Source: Acorus gramineus (Eukaryota > Streptophyta > Magnoliopsida > Acorales > Acoraceae). From it: a stretch of 64,000 bases of DNA. The stretch is from the NCBI GenBank assembly GCA_030737835.1, contig JAUJYN010000039.1, positions 1-64,000 on the forward strand. The letters run 5' to 3'. The translations under genes and the position numbers were made by a program. Of this stretch, positions 21,470 to 34,305 are shown piece after piece. Position 1 is the first letter of the stretch, and every line of letters starts with the position of its first letter. The notes under the pieces were generated by a model, which worked only from the letters and a program-made list of their open reading frames with translations, searched no databases and was not told the DNA's origin.

Positions 21470-24238
21470 TGTTGGCACTAAGCGAGGAAGAATAAATTAA
21501 ACATCATCCATGCTTTAGCATAAAAGATTAGGCCATGTCTCAGAAGAGAGAATCCGGAGATTAGTCAAAGAGGGTATACTACCTTCACTTGATTTATCTG
21601 ATTTTGGGACATGTGTGGACTGCATAAAGGGAAAGCAGTCCAAAACCTATAAAAGAAATTCCATAAGGAGTAATGGAACATTAGAATTAATCCATACAGA
21701 TATTTGTGGTCCTTTTCCTCCTTGTATAAGTGGCGAAAGATACTTCATCACATTCACTGATGACCACTCAAGATATGATTATATCTACATGATCTCTGAG
21801 AAATCAGAAGCAATCAATGCCTTTAAAGTTTTCAAGGCAGAGGTAGAGAACCAACAAAATAAAAGAATCAAAGTGGTAAGGTCAGATAGGGGTAGTGAGT
21901 ATTATGATAGAGACACTGAAGCTTGAAGAGCTATAGGTCCATTTGGTAGGTTCCTTGAAGGATGTAGAGTTCAGGCACAATATTCCATGCCAGGTAGACC
22001 TAATCAAAATGGTGTTGCTAAAAGAAAGAACCGCACTCTTTTGGACATGGTTAGGAGTATGATTAGTAATTCTTCACTTCCTTTGTTCTTGTGGAGTGAG
22101 GCCTTAAAGACTGCTATTTATTTATTAAACAGGATTCCTTCGAAGGCTGTACCAAAAACACCTTTTGAAATATGGACAAGAAGGAAACCTAGTTTAAATC
22201 ACCTACATACGTGGGGTTATCAGGCAGAGGCTAGGTTATATAATCCACATGAAATGAAATTAGATTCTAGGACAGTAAGTGCATATTTTATTGGATATCC
22301 AGAAAGATCCAAAGGATATAAATTTTACTGTCCTTCACTCCAAACCAGAATAGCTGAAACTGATGTAGCAAAATTTCTTGAGGATGACTTAATCAGTGGG
22401 AGCATGGAACCTTGAAACATTGTATTCGAGGAGATAATAGAAACGACACCTGATGTTGTTGATAGTTTGATGGTTCCATATCCAGTAATTCAACAACGAA
22501 TTGTGGAACCACAACCTATTGTTCAAGATCCACCTCACCAAGAACCTGAACCGGTAAATGAAATTCCTCCTCCAGTTCAAGAGGAAATTCAAATACCATT
22601 AAGAAGGTCTTCAAGAGAAAGAAGAAAAGCTATATCAGATGAATATGTTGTGTATCTACATGAAGGCCATGATTTAGAAGATCCTATTTCATTTTCACAA
22701 GCCATAAATAGTAGAAATTCATCTAAGTGGTACGATGCTATGAAAGAAGAGTTAAATTCTATGCAAAAGAACAATGTCTGGGATCTTGTTGAATTGCCTG
22801 AAGGAGTTAAACCCGTTGGGTGCAAATGGGTCTACAAGACCAAAAGGGACTCTAAAGGCAACATAGAGAGGCATAAAGCCAGACTTGTAGCAAAAGGTTT
22901 CACTCAAATTGAAGGCATCGACTATACAGAGACCTTCTCTCCAGTCTCTCAGAAGGACGCCCTTAGAATTATTATGGCATTGGTAGCTCATTTTGATTTA
23001 GAGCTTCACCAAATGGATGTGAAAACATCATTTTTAAATGGAGATCTTTATGAGGAGGTATATATGGATCAACCTGAAGGCTTCTCGCAAAAAGACAAGG
23101 AACATCTAGTATGCAAATTAAGGAAGTCGATATATGGACTTAAACAAGCCTCCCGACAGTGGTACCTCAAATTCAATGAGGTAATTATGACCTATGGTTT
23201 TAAGGAAAACATTGTTGATCAATGTATATATCTCAAAGTCTGGTTCTGTATGTCGATGACATCCTGCTTGCTAGTAATGATTTAGGGTTACTTCATGACA
23301 CTAAGAACTTTCTTAGCCAAAATTTTGAGATGAAGGATATGAGTGAAGCCTCCTATGTTTTAGGCATAGAGATTCACAGAGATAGATCTAAGTATTTACT
23401 TGGACTATCTCAAAGGACCTACATCGCTAAAGTGCTTGAGAGGTTTGACATGAGTAACTGTAAACCTTGTGTGGCTCCTATCCAAAAGGGTGACAAATTC
23501 AGTAAAGCTCAATGTCCGAGGAATAAACTTGAAACTTTAGAGATGGAGAAAATTCCTTATGCTTCCGCTGTTGGCAGCCTGATGTATGCTCAAACATGCA
23601 CTCGTCCTGACATTGCCTATGCAGTTGGATTACTTGGAAGGTATCAAAGTAATCCAGGCATGGAGCATTGGAAGGCAGCCAAAAAGGTTATGAGATATCT
23701 TCAAGGGACGAAAGAACACATGCTCACATATAGAAGATCAAATAATCTTGAACTCATTGGGTACTCCGACTCTGATTATGTTGGGTGCTCCGATGACTGT
23801 AAATCAACATCTGGATATGTCTTCATGCTTGGTGGTGGTGTTGTTTCATGGAAGAGTGAGAAGCAAAAGGCGACCGCTTCCTCTACCATGCACGCAGAGT
23901 ATATGGCTTGTCACACAGCCACATCTCAAGCATTAGCACTAAAGAATTTTGTCACAGAACTTCAAGTAGTAGAGTCCATCTCAAGACCAATAAAGATTTA
24001 TTGTGACAACTCAGCTGCTGTCCTTTTCGCTAACAACAGAAAGATATACAAGGGCCTTAAGCACATTAAGGTCAAGTATTATGTTGTTAAAGAAAGGATT
24101 GAGAAGGGCTACATATCGATTGATCATATTAGCACCGACATGATGCTTGCTGATCCTATGATTAAAGGGCTAGCACCTACATTGTATAAGGAACATGTAG
24201 AACATATGGGTCTCATTTCGGATTGGAGCTTGGTGTAA
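21470..24238 (+). pseudogene. copia polyprotein remnant: integrase, reverse transcriptase, RNase H
   Basis: Integrase-type sequence is read around 21480-22390, with a CIKGKQSK zinc-region tail, HTDICGPFP, and a DDHSRYDYIYM core. Reverse transcriptase is read around 22700-23290 (WVYKTKRDSKGN, RLVAKGFTQ, QMDVKTSFLNG, LYVDDIL). RNase H follows around 23700-24240 (YSDSDYVG, SSTMHAEYMA, IYCDNSAAV). This domain order is copia-specific. The region is broken in several places and is not expected to make a working protein. Confidence 0.9.
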
Positions 24239-24673
24239 TTTTCAACATTTTATGGTTGTACTTTGGTTTATTTATGAATAACATTCATTTTGTCTTTTAA
24301 CACATTGTGTTAATCAAGTAAATGTCCATGTGGACAATAAAGAGGGCCGTGTAAAAGGCATTTGGTTATAGCATTTTCATTTGGTAGACATAAAGTTTTG
24401 TCTAAATAAAGGTACTTGGTTTAAAGGATAAAATGATATTGTAATTATGGAAGGGACTACTCTACTATAATGCAGTAGAACCGTCATAGTTCTTGTCATT
24501 GATTCCTTTGAATTGAGTTAAAGATACGGAATTGTTGGAATCTTTTTTCAAAGCGCGCGCATTGATTCCCTTGAATTGAGTTAAAGATACAGAATTATTG
24601 GAATCATTTTTCAAAGTGCGCGCATTCTTATTTTTCAAATTTGTTCAATTCAGTACATCAAGTTTATTATTAT

Positions 24674-27600
24674 TGTCATGCCCCAGGGCGGCCGTCCCCG
24701 AGACGTGGCAATATATAAAGTATCAGCTATCAAGTACAAGAGGTCAACAATGACTCTAATAAATAACACACAAGCTGGCAAAGCAATGATAACTGATAAC
24801 TCAACTGAAAAGCGGAAGCATAAAAATATCAATAAGTCTGTAAACCAAAAATATCATTACAGACTCGAATACACAATCAATGTCATGTGAGAGCCAAGTC
24901 TAGCCAAATAAAATACAACCTGTGCCACATGCACGATTTACAATACATAAAATGACTCTAGGACTGCTGACATCCTCGCACTCGCCAACCGCCGGACGGG
25001 ACACTCCACGCACTCGAACCCTGCCACAGGGAAGCTCCAGCTCCACGCCCAACACTGCCCCTGAAAAAGAAACAGTATGCGAGGGGTGAGCTACAAGCTC
25101 AGTGAGTGGCTGGAAACCAAACACCATTACAACAATTCAATACTAAGGCAAATTCCTTTTAAGGAAGAACATGGGTAGAAACCCAATGGATAACAAGGTC
25201 ACGCGGCAGCGCGACCAATCTCACCCTCACCCTCACTCTCGGAGGGAGACTCTTGGGACTCTTGGGGAGAGACCATACCGTTTGTCGAAGAGACGTGGAA
25301 TTACTAGTCTACACAACACTACTGGATTATCTATATTGAGATAACTGCCCAACGATGTCTTTGAACATCGTTACATAACCGGACCCAATAACTATGGGAA
25401 CGGACGAACAACGAAATGGGTCACGCGGCGACGTGACTTCAACTCATCCTCACCCTAGCCCCTGGAGGGGTGACCCTAGGGACTTTTGGGATAAATCCGC
25501 TTGCTCTACACCCTTCGTCATCCGGTAACCCTCTCCCAGGTAGCCTCTACCTGGTATACTCCCATGATCAGTACATCTTGCCGCATGCATCGATAGTACA
25601 TACAGGTGGGGGCCCTCTGTCAGGACAGCTACAACGCCGGGCAGCATCGACACGGATCCGATGAAGGGGAGAACGATTCCACGCTCGCAATATCATTCGT
25701 TAGCCCTCTCCTGGGTAGCCTCTACCTGGTATACCCCCATGATCAGTACATCTTGCCGCATGCATCGATAGTACCTACAGGTGGGGGCCCTCTGTCAGGA
25801 CAGCTACAACCCGGGCCGCTTCAACACAGACGACATTGGGAGGAAACACTCCATGTTCGCAAAGCAAACCCAATGGAAAAACAACTACTCTCGATAATCG
25901 CCTACCGATGCTATCGAATACATATGAACTCCCACACAGATGTGTTGCTCAGACGCAAGGAGTTACCTCGGCTCTCGCACCAAAAATAAGCCCAAGGCAT
26001 AACCCAATGGGCGGTTCATACACTCGCCTAACATGGGTAAGCCTAGCTTAAACACCATAACCACCGGTTCGAAACACCGGTATAACATCGAATTCTCCTG
26101 AATTCCAACAAGTGCATTACACGGATGCAGGGTGGCAATTACATCATTTGCGCTCTAACTAACTAAGGTACAACCCGACAACGGGTCATACCCACGCCTA
26201 GCACAGTAAGAACAAATAGTCTAACATGCGCAATTTATAATAGGAGAATTCTATCGCAGTTATATATATGGTCCACCTAACATGAATACACATCATAAAC
26301 AACATATCATGCAACAAACATACAAAGCATGACCTGGCAACACATGCATACAAGGAAATTAATCATGCAAGCACGCAATATATAATCTAACATGCGTTGG
26401 ATATCACCAACTTAAAAGGGAAGGGTTAAGCGCGATCTCGCGCACCAACAGGCGCATGCCAGCATTCCCAAGCGAACCTAAGTCAAGCAGGAACCACATC
26501 TACTTACTCAGTTCGTGCAAAGAGAGAGGGCGAGAGAGAGATGAAGCCTCATCATCTCACGAAGGTCATAGCTTTGCCCCCAACAAGATGGGCACAACAA
26601 CTACACCACGCCCTCAAATCTTTATAACAAGGGAACATTAGGCCTGTACCCAAAAATTAACCCAAGCTTGATTATGCTAGATATAATTAATATAAGGGTA
26701 GTATTACAAGACTACCTAAGGCATGCCATATTCTATACATCCATACACCACACATAAAGCAAGCCCAAACCAGAGGGGCGCATGTAACACAATCATTCTT
26801 AAATAACATAGGCAAGTACATGGTAGAATAGGGGGTTCTACGTAATATACGAGCTATACAGTCCTAGCATGCAATATCTAACATAATATGGGTGCCAAGA
26901 TGCACCATGGATGCGCGATACATGACTACGTGCATCGAACGCTTCCCGAAGGGTTGGATCGAACCACTCACCTAACGACCCATTCATTGCGAGTTCCACC
27001 AACGAAGGCTGCAAAACACAACCAATAATGCTCAATTAAAATATGGAACCTCCTGACACACATATAACTCTACTTCATGAAGACCCTAACTCCTGATAGT
27101 TTCCACAACATACATAACAACTCCCTGACACACAATCGAGCAAAACTACTAAACCTACTGCTACCAGCCCTACTATTTGATCTCCAGAACACCAAATACA
27201 TATCTAAAAATTATTAAATAAATCATATACATTCTCTGATATGCTGGGATCATAATCTATGAAGACATTATAACCTAATTTTGCCTGTACAAGCCCAAAT
27301 AAATCACTTCCAGAAGCAGGTCAATTCCTACACGAATCTGGATAGGCCATGCAAAACAGGTTCTAACTTACAACACAGATATCATAATGACCCCAAATTT
27401 CATATATAACATCTAGACACATAGATGATCATATTACATGATTACACAAGCCTCAAAATATGCCTCTAGGTACCTGATTCACAAGGATCTTCACAAGACA
27501 TAAAACTGTCTTACTACAACACAAAGACACCACCATTCACCACCATCTCTTTCACAGCACACCTTCTACCTGGCTGGACCAAAATGGGAGGGAAAAACAG

Positions 27601-28405
27601 GGGATCAGCTAGAGGAGGAGGAGAGGGAGGAGAAACATCATCAACAACAACAACAACATAAGCACACACACACACCATGATCTTCTTCTTCTTGCACTAC
27701 CTCTTCCAAGCACTCCTTCTTCTCCATCTACTTCTGCTTCAACCAACAAAAGGGAAAGCAAAAGAAAAGAAGGGCCAAAGAGGGCTTGGATGGTTTTGAG
27801 AGGGAGAGAGAGAGAGAGAGAGAGAGATATTCCACAACAAAGGGGGCTTTAAATGGGATTAAAGTGAGTTGGTGGGGGGTTGACAAGACCAAATCGTCCC
27901 TGACCAGAAATTCTGGACGGGCTTCACTAGAACAGCCATAACTTCCACGATATAGCTCCGAATTGCACCATTAAAAATCCTTTGGAAAGCCACGAAGATT
28001 ATCTACAACTTTCATGTTTATGCCAAGATCAAATAATCCCTCCAGCTATTCTGAAATGTGAGCTAAACATTGAACAGGGCTGCTGCCAGAATTTTCTCAT
28101 CCCCGGGGTATACTTGGAAAAATACCCATAACTTTTACTACATGAATCCAGTTGATCTAATTCCACTTTTGTATGAAAGCTAACTCAAAACTGAACATCT
28201 CATGATAAAATCCTATTTAAACCTCTTCATCTTGGATAATAACAAAATTAAATCCAAATACCCAATTGGAAATGCATTGCTTTTAGGAGAAAAATTATGC
28301 AGCCAAATTTTCAATCAGAGCACTTCAACTCCCGCAGGTAGCTAAAAGCCAAAATTTTAGCGACTCCGATCGAAAAATAAGACTCCGAATGACACAGGAA
28401 TAACA
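24674..28405 (-). mobile_element. long solo-LTR element, family L, copy A (3.73 kb), inside the copia element
   Basis: It has ends TGTCATGCCCCAGG and ..ACAGGAATAACA with a 5-bp duplication attat (24669-24673 and 28406-28410). The interior has no polyprotein frames. Reading left to right it carries a start block, the block cagtatgcgaggggtgagct, CCCTCACCCTCAC arrays, two 178-bp units (about 25523 and 25701) and a final block shared with the other copies (atctacaactttcatgttta, ccggggtatacttgg). Unlike copies B to E it lacks the GC-rich alternating block; AT-rich sequence occupies that place (about 26990-27560). Strand is inferred from TATA-like sequence in relatives. Confidence 0.8.
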
Positions 28406-28478
28406 ATTATATTATATATATTTTTTATAAAATATTCTTTTCAAAGAGGACGTGTGTTATATGGGCCAAGTGGGAGAA

Positions 28479-28978
28479 TTTGGAGATATGGATGAGTTAA
28501 TTAAAGATAAGGATTGTATCCCACTATTTTGAAAAGTAGTTATTGTGATTAAAGTTACTTTGACTATTTGTTACGGAGTGGGACACATTTTGTATTCATC
28601 CTAATCTCTCACTTAAAGTGGCCCACACATCACACGGTTGAGAAGTACTGGATGTGTTTGTGATTCTAAATTTCTGTTACAGTAACTACCCACATCCCGG
28701 GATTAAGTGGGAGGAATCCGTAATGGGTGTGATTCCATAAAGATCTCATTACTGAGATTTGGCCCCCCTCTTAGCATATAAAAGGGATTGGATCCCATTA
28801 AATATCCTAAATCCAGAAAATCTAAAGAGAGGAAGTCAAATCTTCTTTCACCACTTTTATTTTTTCAGGCTCTAAAAGACAAAAGAAGAATAATAGAGAC
28901 AGATCGTGATCGACCTCCAATCATTCAGATTAAATATGTCGATCTGTAAGTCTTCGATCATGTGAATCTAGTCTAACA
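28479..28978 (+). repeat. 3' LTR of the copia element
   Basis: It aligns with 20228-20720 from ttggagatatgg to tctagtctaaca. It carries a small insertion (aaattt) relative to the 5' LTR. It is followed by the target duplication aattg. Confidence 0.9.
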
Positions 28979-28983
28979 AATTG

Positions 28984-29858
28984 TTGTTATTTGGTGAAAA
29001 TTTAGTGGATTGGGACTACACTGCATTGGTTTGGAATGCCTAGATTGGACTGGGGAGCTTGAAGAAGTTGACTACACTGCATTGCTTGGACTGGACTGGA
29101 TTAGAAACTACATTGAACTACATTTGGGGTTGGGATTTAAATGGACTGGCGTATAATTGTTGCAACTCCATTTTCGCTTTTTACTTTTATTATTATGGGT
29201 GATGAAGGTTGTTGTTGAGTTGCTTGACAGTTGGATCAGATTTTTCATATTTGTAGCTTAATCCTTTCTGAAGAGATATTTATTTGCATCGCAAGTGTTT
29301 TTTTGAGACTAGTAGTGTTATTGGATGAGTATCATGTGTTATGGATTCTTAACTGGGTATTCTTTCCAGATGTGTAGTATGTGTTTATTTCTATGGTTTT
29401 TGTTACTAAAGGTGAGGTGTGTGTCAAAGTCACCATTCATTCATTTTGTCTTGAGCCATACAACATGTATCCTTCTTGTCATATTTGTGTTTCAATTAGT
29501 TAGGTTGTCTCTACTTCGAATCCCTGCTCTATGACTAATTTTGTTGTTCCTCCTCTTCATGATAATTTCTCTAAACATTCAAATTTGTCTACAATCCTTT
29601 TGGTTAGGTCACCTGTCAGAAGGGGAAAAATTTGATTACCCCCCTCATAAAGCATTAATTCATATTGAAATTGAAAACAAGAATTCTAGGAGAATTAGAG
29701 GCCCTTGATATGAGTAGTGCCATCTATGTATCCAGCTCATGGTGCTCAACTAAGATCCTACATAATATAGAAACAAATATAACTGGTTTTACTCAATGAA
29801 CAGAAGGGGTCAGTTACATCATTAAGAATTTAAGATCATATGACAATATTTACATGAT
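28984..29858. other. MULE internal 3'-flank, part 2
   Basis: This continues the MULE sequence beyond the copia element. It contains imperfect repeats of ggactacactgcattg and tggactggactgga-like motifs (29005-29160). No supported gene. Confidence 0.45.
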
Positions 29859-29863
29859 CCTAT

Positions 29864-32800
29864 TGTTGTGCCTGTGTCATTTGGAGCGCTCTGTTTGAAA
29901 ATTTGGGTACATAATTCTTCCTAGAAGTTATGTATTCCTGATTTGGTATTTGGATTTGATTTTGTTAAAATCCAAGATGAAGAGGTTTAAATATGATTTT
30001 ATTATGAGATATCCAGTTTTGAGTTAGCTTTCGTACAGAAGTGGAATTAGATCAACTGGATTCTTGTAGTAAAAGTTATGGGTATTTTTCCAAGTATACC
30101 CCGGGGATGGAAATTCTGGCAGCATCCCTGTTCTATGTTTAGCTCTAATTTCAGAATAGCTGGAGAGATTATTTGATCTTGGCATGAACATGAAAGTTGT
30201 AGATAATCTTCTTGGCTTTCCAACGGAATTGGAATTGTGCAATTCGGAGCTATATTGAGGAAGTTATGGCTATTCCAGTGAAGCATGCGCAGAATTTCTG
30301 GTCAAAGGGCGACTTAGTCATTTCATTCCCCTTAGATATTTGTTGCATAAATATCTTCTCTTTCTCTCTCTCTCCCCTCCCAAACCCCCACGTCTACCTT
30401 CTTTGCTCTCCTTCTCTCTTTTCAAACCCCCCCCCCCCCAAGTGTTTGATTAATTTCCCCAAAGAGAAGGTGGAGGAGGAAGAAATGGTGAGGGTTGTTC
30501 TTGTGTTGTGTTGTTGTTGTTTGTTCCCCTCTCTCTCAAGCACCTTTACATGGATTCCCCCCCCCCCTGATTTGCAGCCATAGGAGGGCTGAGGTGGTGG
30601 TGGTGGTTGAGGTGGTCGCGGGTGCGTCGAGGGCCCCCGAACCTCCCCCTTTCGTTCCCCCTCCCAAGGTGAGCTCTTCCTCTTCTTTTCTTGGTTTTCA
30701 TGGCTTAAGGGGCTGTTGGGGAAGTCATGCATGCTATGCATAGGGGTTAGGGTGTGTGTGAGGGGTTGGGGAGGGTTAAAAAGGGGTTAGGGCAAGGTGG
30801 GCACGCGTTGGGGGCAGTCTGCGCGCGTGCGCGCGCAGGCGCGCGCTGGCAGGCGCTGGCGGGCGTGCAGACGCGCACGAGTGCGTGCGCGTGAGTGCGC
30901 GGGTGCGCGCGGACGCGCGCGAGCGGGGCAGTGCGCCTGGGCATGCGCCTGGGCGCGGGGCTGGGGACCAGTGCGCGTGCGCGCGTGCGTGGGCGTGCTG
31001 GGGCGTGCGAGCAGGGTGTTGCGCGGGGGACGCAGTGCGCAGGGTGCTGCGCGAGGGCGTGGGCTGGACGTGCAGTGCGCGCGGGAGCGCGCGAGCGTGT
31101 GCGCGGGTGCGGCAGCGTGTCTGGGCACGCGGGTAGGCGCGCGACAATGCGCTGATGGTGCTGGGGTGCGTGCGTGCGTGCGCATTCGTGCATGCGCGTG
31201 CGGGGGGGCATGCGTGTGGCTGCCCGAGGGTTCGGGTAGGTGTCGGGGCACTCGGACTCGCGTGCGTACGTGCGTGCGAGCCCGTATGCATGCTTGTCCG
31301 AGTATTGGGTATTTCTAATGTTTTCTATGTGTAAATTGTGTTGTTTCTCACCAGTTGGATGCCCCTACCTTGCAGATCTCGTCGGATGGGATGCACGAGG
31401 TCCCGGGTCGTAAGGTGAGTGGTTTGATTCCAATCCCCCCCCCCCTCTCTAGGGATGCGCTCGACCCGCATAGACGCGCATCGCGCATCGATGGGGCCCC
31501 CTAGCTATAATATGTAAAAGCTATGCATGCATGATTAATATGATATATCCATGCCACCTTAGACTTTGTATGCTAGGGATACGCACCCTTATATCATGTA
31601 TAGCGGCCTATGCATGTTTAGTCACCATGTTTCATGCTAGGAAAGCCTTGACCTATGCATGTTCCCATTTAGTTTAATTTATTTAAATCAAGATGGGATT
31701 ATGTGATTATATTGTTGTAAGCATGCCTTAGAGAATATTATAACCTTGTTGTTATAATATATGTTTCCCCGCATCTTAGTTATGCGCCCTGGAGGAATTC
31801 TTGAGAATTCATGACATTAGAAATGTTAGGAAGCGTTGTCGACGGATCCAAGAGGATCGCATGCGTGTGAGTAGGCTGTTCTCTTCCCTTCGTCGGATCC
31901 GTGTAGGGACTCCCCGGCGTTAGACAGGCTATCCTGACAGAGGGCTCCCATCTGTAGGTACCTCCGATGTGTTCGGACAGTGCTGATCGTGGGAGTATAC
32001 CAGGTAAGCTACGGAGCGGGGTCGTGCTCCCGGTGAACCAAGGGTGAATAGCAGTCTAGTCAGTCCCAAAAGGCCCATGTCACCCCCTAAAGGGTGAGGG
32101 TGAGGGTGGGGTGGGTCGGCAATGTTATGACCCACTAGCTTGTGTAGTTACTCCCGTTTAGGGACTATGACTACTTTAAGGTTAATATGAGTGTGTTGGT
32201 TGTTGTTATGCATGTGTGTGATATCTCGATAAGCGAGTATCGAGAGTGGTTGTTTTTCATTGGGTTTCGCTTTGCGAACATGGGATCGTTCTCCCCTTCA
32301 TTGGATCCGATGTAGGAACTCCCCAGCGTTGGCTGTACCTGACAGAGGGCTCCCGTCCGTAGGTACCTCCAATGTGTCGGACAGTACGGATGGTGGGAGT
32401 GGACTAGGTGGAGGCCACGAGGGTGGGAAAGGGCTACTGGCGGACCAAGGGTGTAGAGCGGTGAGTTGAGGAGATCGGGTTGTAGATACTACCCGGGAGA
32501 GGGTTAATGAATGATGTCGCGAGCGTGGAATCGTTCTCCCCTTCGTTGGATCCGATGTAGGAACTCCCCGGCGTTGGCTATACCTGTCAGAGGACTAGGC
32601 GGAGGCCACGAGGGTGGGAGAGGCTACCGGTGGACCAGGGGTGTAGAGTAGTCTAAGTCTCTTCCCAAAGTCCCAAGATGTCTCCTTTCAGGAGTGAGGG
32701 TGTGGATGAGGCGAAGACACGTCGCCTCGTGACCCATTCGTTGTTCGACCATTCCCATAGTTGTTGGGTCCGGTCTCGTGATCAATGTTGAAGGACATCG

Positions 32801-33511
32801 TTGGGCGATTGTCTAGATGTAGATGATCCAGTAGTGTTGAATAGACCAGTAAATCCGGGTCTCTTCGACCGACGGTATGGTCTCTAGACCAGTAAATCCG
32901 GGTCTCTTCGACCGACGGTATGGTCTCTCCCCTTAAGTCCCAAAAGACTCCCTCCGGGAGTGAGGGTGGGGGTGAGGTTGGTCGCGCCGCCGCGTGACCC
33001 AGTTATCCATGGGTTTCTACCCATGTTTTCCTTGAAAGGAAATTGATTATGTGTTGAACTGTAGAATGGTGATTGGTTTCCAGCCACTCACTGAGCTTGT
33101 AGCTCACCCCTCGCATACTGTTTCTTTTCAGGGGAAGTGTTGGGCGTGGAGCTGGAGCTTTCCTGTGGCGTGGTCTTATGGGCGTGGAGCGTTCTGCCGG
33201 GGGGTGGCGAGTGCGAGGCTGTCAGCATTCCTAGAGTCATTTTATGCTTTGTAAATCGTGCATGTGGCACAGGTTGTATTTTCTTTGGTCTAGACTTGGC
33301 TTTCACAGGACATTGATTGTGTATTCGAGTCTGTAATAATGTTTTTGATTTACAGACATTGTTATATATTATGCTTCCGCTTTTCAGTCAGTTATCATTA
33401 TCTTGCTTTGCCACCTTGTGTATTGTCGTTGGTGTCCTTATTGTCCTCAGGTATTGATAGCTGATATTTATCATTGTCACGTCTCGGGTACGGCCGCCCT
33501 GGGGCGTGACA
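29864..33511 (+). mobile_element. long solo-LTR element, family L, copy B (3.65 kb)
   Basis: Ends are TGTTGTGCCTGTGTC and ..CTGGGGCGTGACA, flanked by the 5-bp duplication cctat (29859-29863 and 33512-33516). In this orientation a TATA-like gcataaatatc lies near 30345-30356, followed by a CT-rich leader, which suggests transcription to the right. Next come a GC-rich block (30797-31300), splice-like signals around 31330-31420, tandem promoter-distal units (about 31910-32640) and the conserved cactgagcttgtagctcacc block at 33089. There are no retroviral-type genes. By structure it is a solo LTR of an element with unusually long LTRs, or a LARD-like element. Confidence 0.8.
30797..31300. repeat. 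GC/CpG-rich alternating purine-pyrimidine block in copy B
   Basis: About 500 bp dominated by gcgcgcgtgcgcgcgcaggc-like runs. Low complexity keeps all six frames open for up to about 170 codons, but the translations are Ala/Arg/Gly/Pro-rich and not protein-like. Alternating GC/GT steps are the classical Z-DNA-prone composition. The same block is in copies C, D and E. Confidence 0.85.
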
Positions 33512-33516
33512 CCTAT

Positions 33517-34305
33517 GACTTACAACACGCTATAAAAAATGTCATCCTATCACTTTTATTATGAGTGTTATTACATTTAGAATTAAGCCAAGTTAGTTCA
33601 GGTAATTTTATAGGTTAATTTTGTTTTGGGAAATGTTAAAATGAGTCATTTTTTACAGTCACAAATGCAATCCTTATGACCTGACATCAAAATACCAATA
33701 GAAATGCACACTTCAAATAACAAACTACTAGTAGAAATGCATTTTTTCAAACATAACATAACAAGTGCATCATTCAGTTTTGAATACTTAAAAATCAAGT
33801 AGAACTTGAAAGTATTCAACACACACTATAATGTTTGATTAAAAACTCCACAACACCACTCTACTCTACTCCATTGAATATGTAAATGGATGCAACTCCA
33901 ACGAACAAAAGCAGTCTAGACAACCCTGAATTGTGTAAAACTTCAAACTCCATCTAGCACTTATGATATAAATTGATATATGTTAATGTTTATAATGAAC
34001 TCATTTATATGAAAATCAAGTAGACTAGTATATACTTACATTTGCTTTATTTTTTATTACCCTGAGTGCCAGTAATGTTAATCTGTGCTCCTCCATTCTT
34101 TAGAAGAATTTGACGCTTTACTCATTTGAGTAGGATAAAAAAGGGATTCTTGATTCTACATATATTAATGCATATATATTAATGGCCATTTGGGAAAGTA
34201 AAAATATACGAAATGTATTTTCCATCTATATATATACTCGAAGCAATTGAGTCATTGAAGTCATATTTGACTACTATCGTAGTTCCCAACCATTGGCGCA
34301 AAGGG
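33517..34305. other. MULE internal 3'-flank, part 3, and transposase 3' region
   Basis: AT-rich sequence between copy B and the end of the transposase gene, which reads leftwards. The end of the transposase frame is at 34306. No other gene. Confidence 0.5.

Larger units (their letters stand above)
20228..28978 (+). mobile_element. Ty1/copia LTR retrotransposon, broken, with a long solo LTR nested inside
   Basis: The two LTRs lie at 20228-20720 and about 28479-28978, flanked by a 5-bp duplication aattg (20223-20227 and 28979-28983). The primer-binding site is tggtatcagagc directly after the 5' LTR, and a purine tract (agtgggagaa) precedes the 3' LTR. The order integrase, reverse transcriptase, RNase H identifies copia. 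No gag is recognisable in 20740-21460. The LTRs differ at about 25 of 490 sites by eye (near 5 percent). That is roughly two million years if the commonly used 1.3e-8 grass rate applied. It is a fossil with several breaks. A 3.7-kb solo LTR (24674-28405) sits between the polyprotein region and the 3' LTR. Confidence 0.9.

Noticed and set aside
30747-31318. Overlapping open frames of 150-170 codons on both strands
   Set aside because: Same low-complexity GC artefact in copy B.
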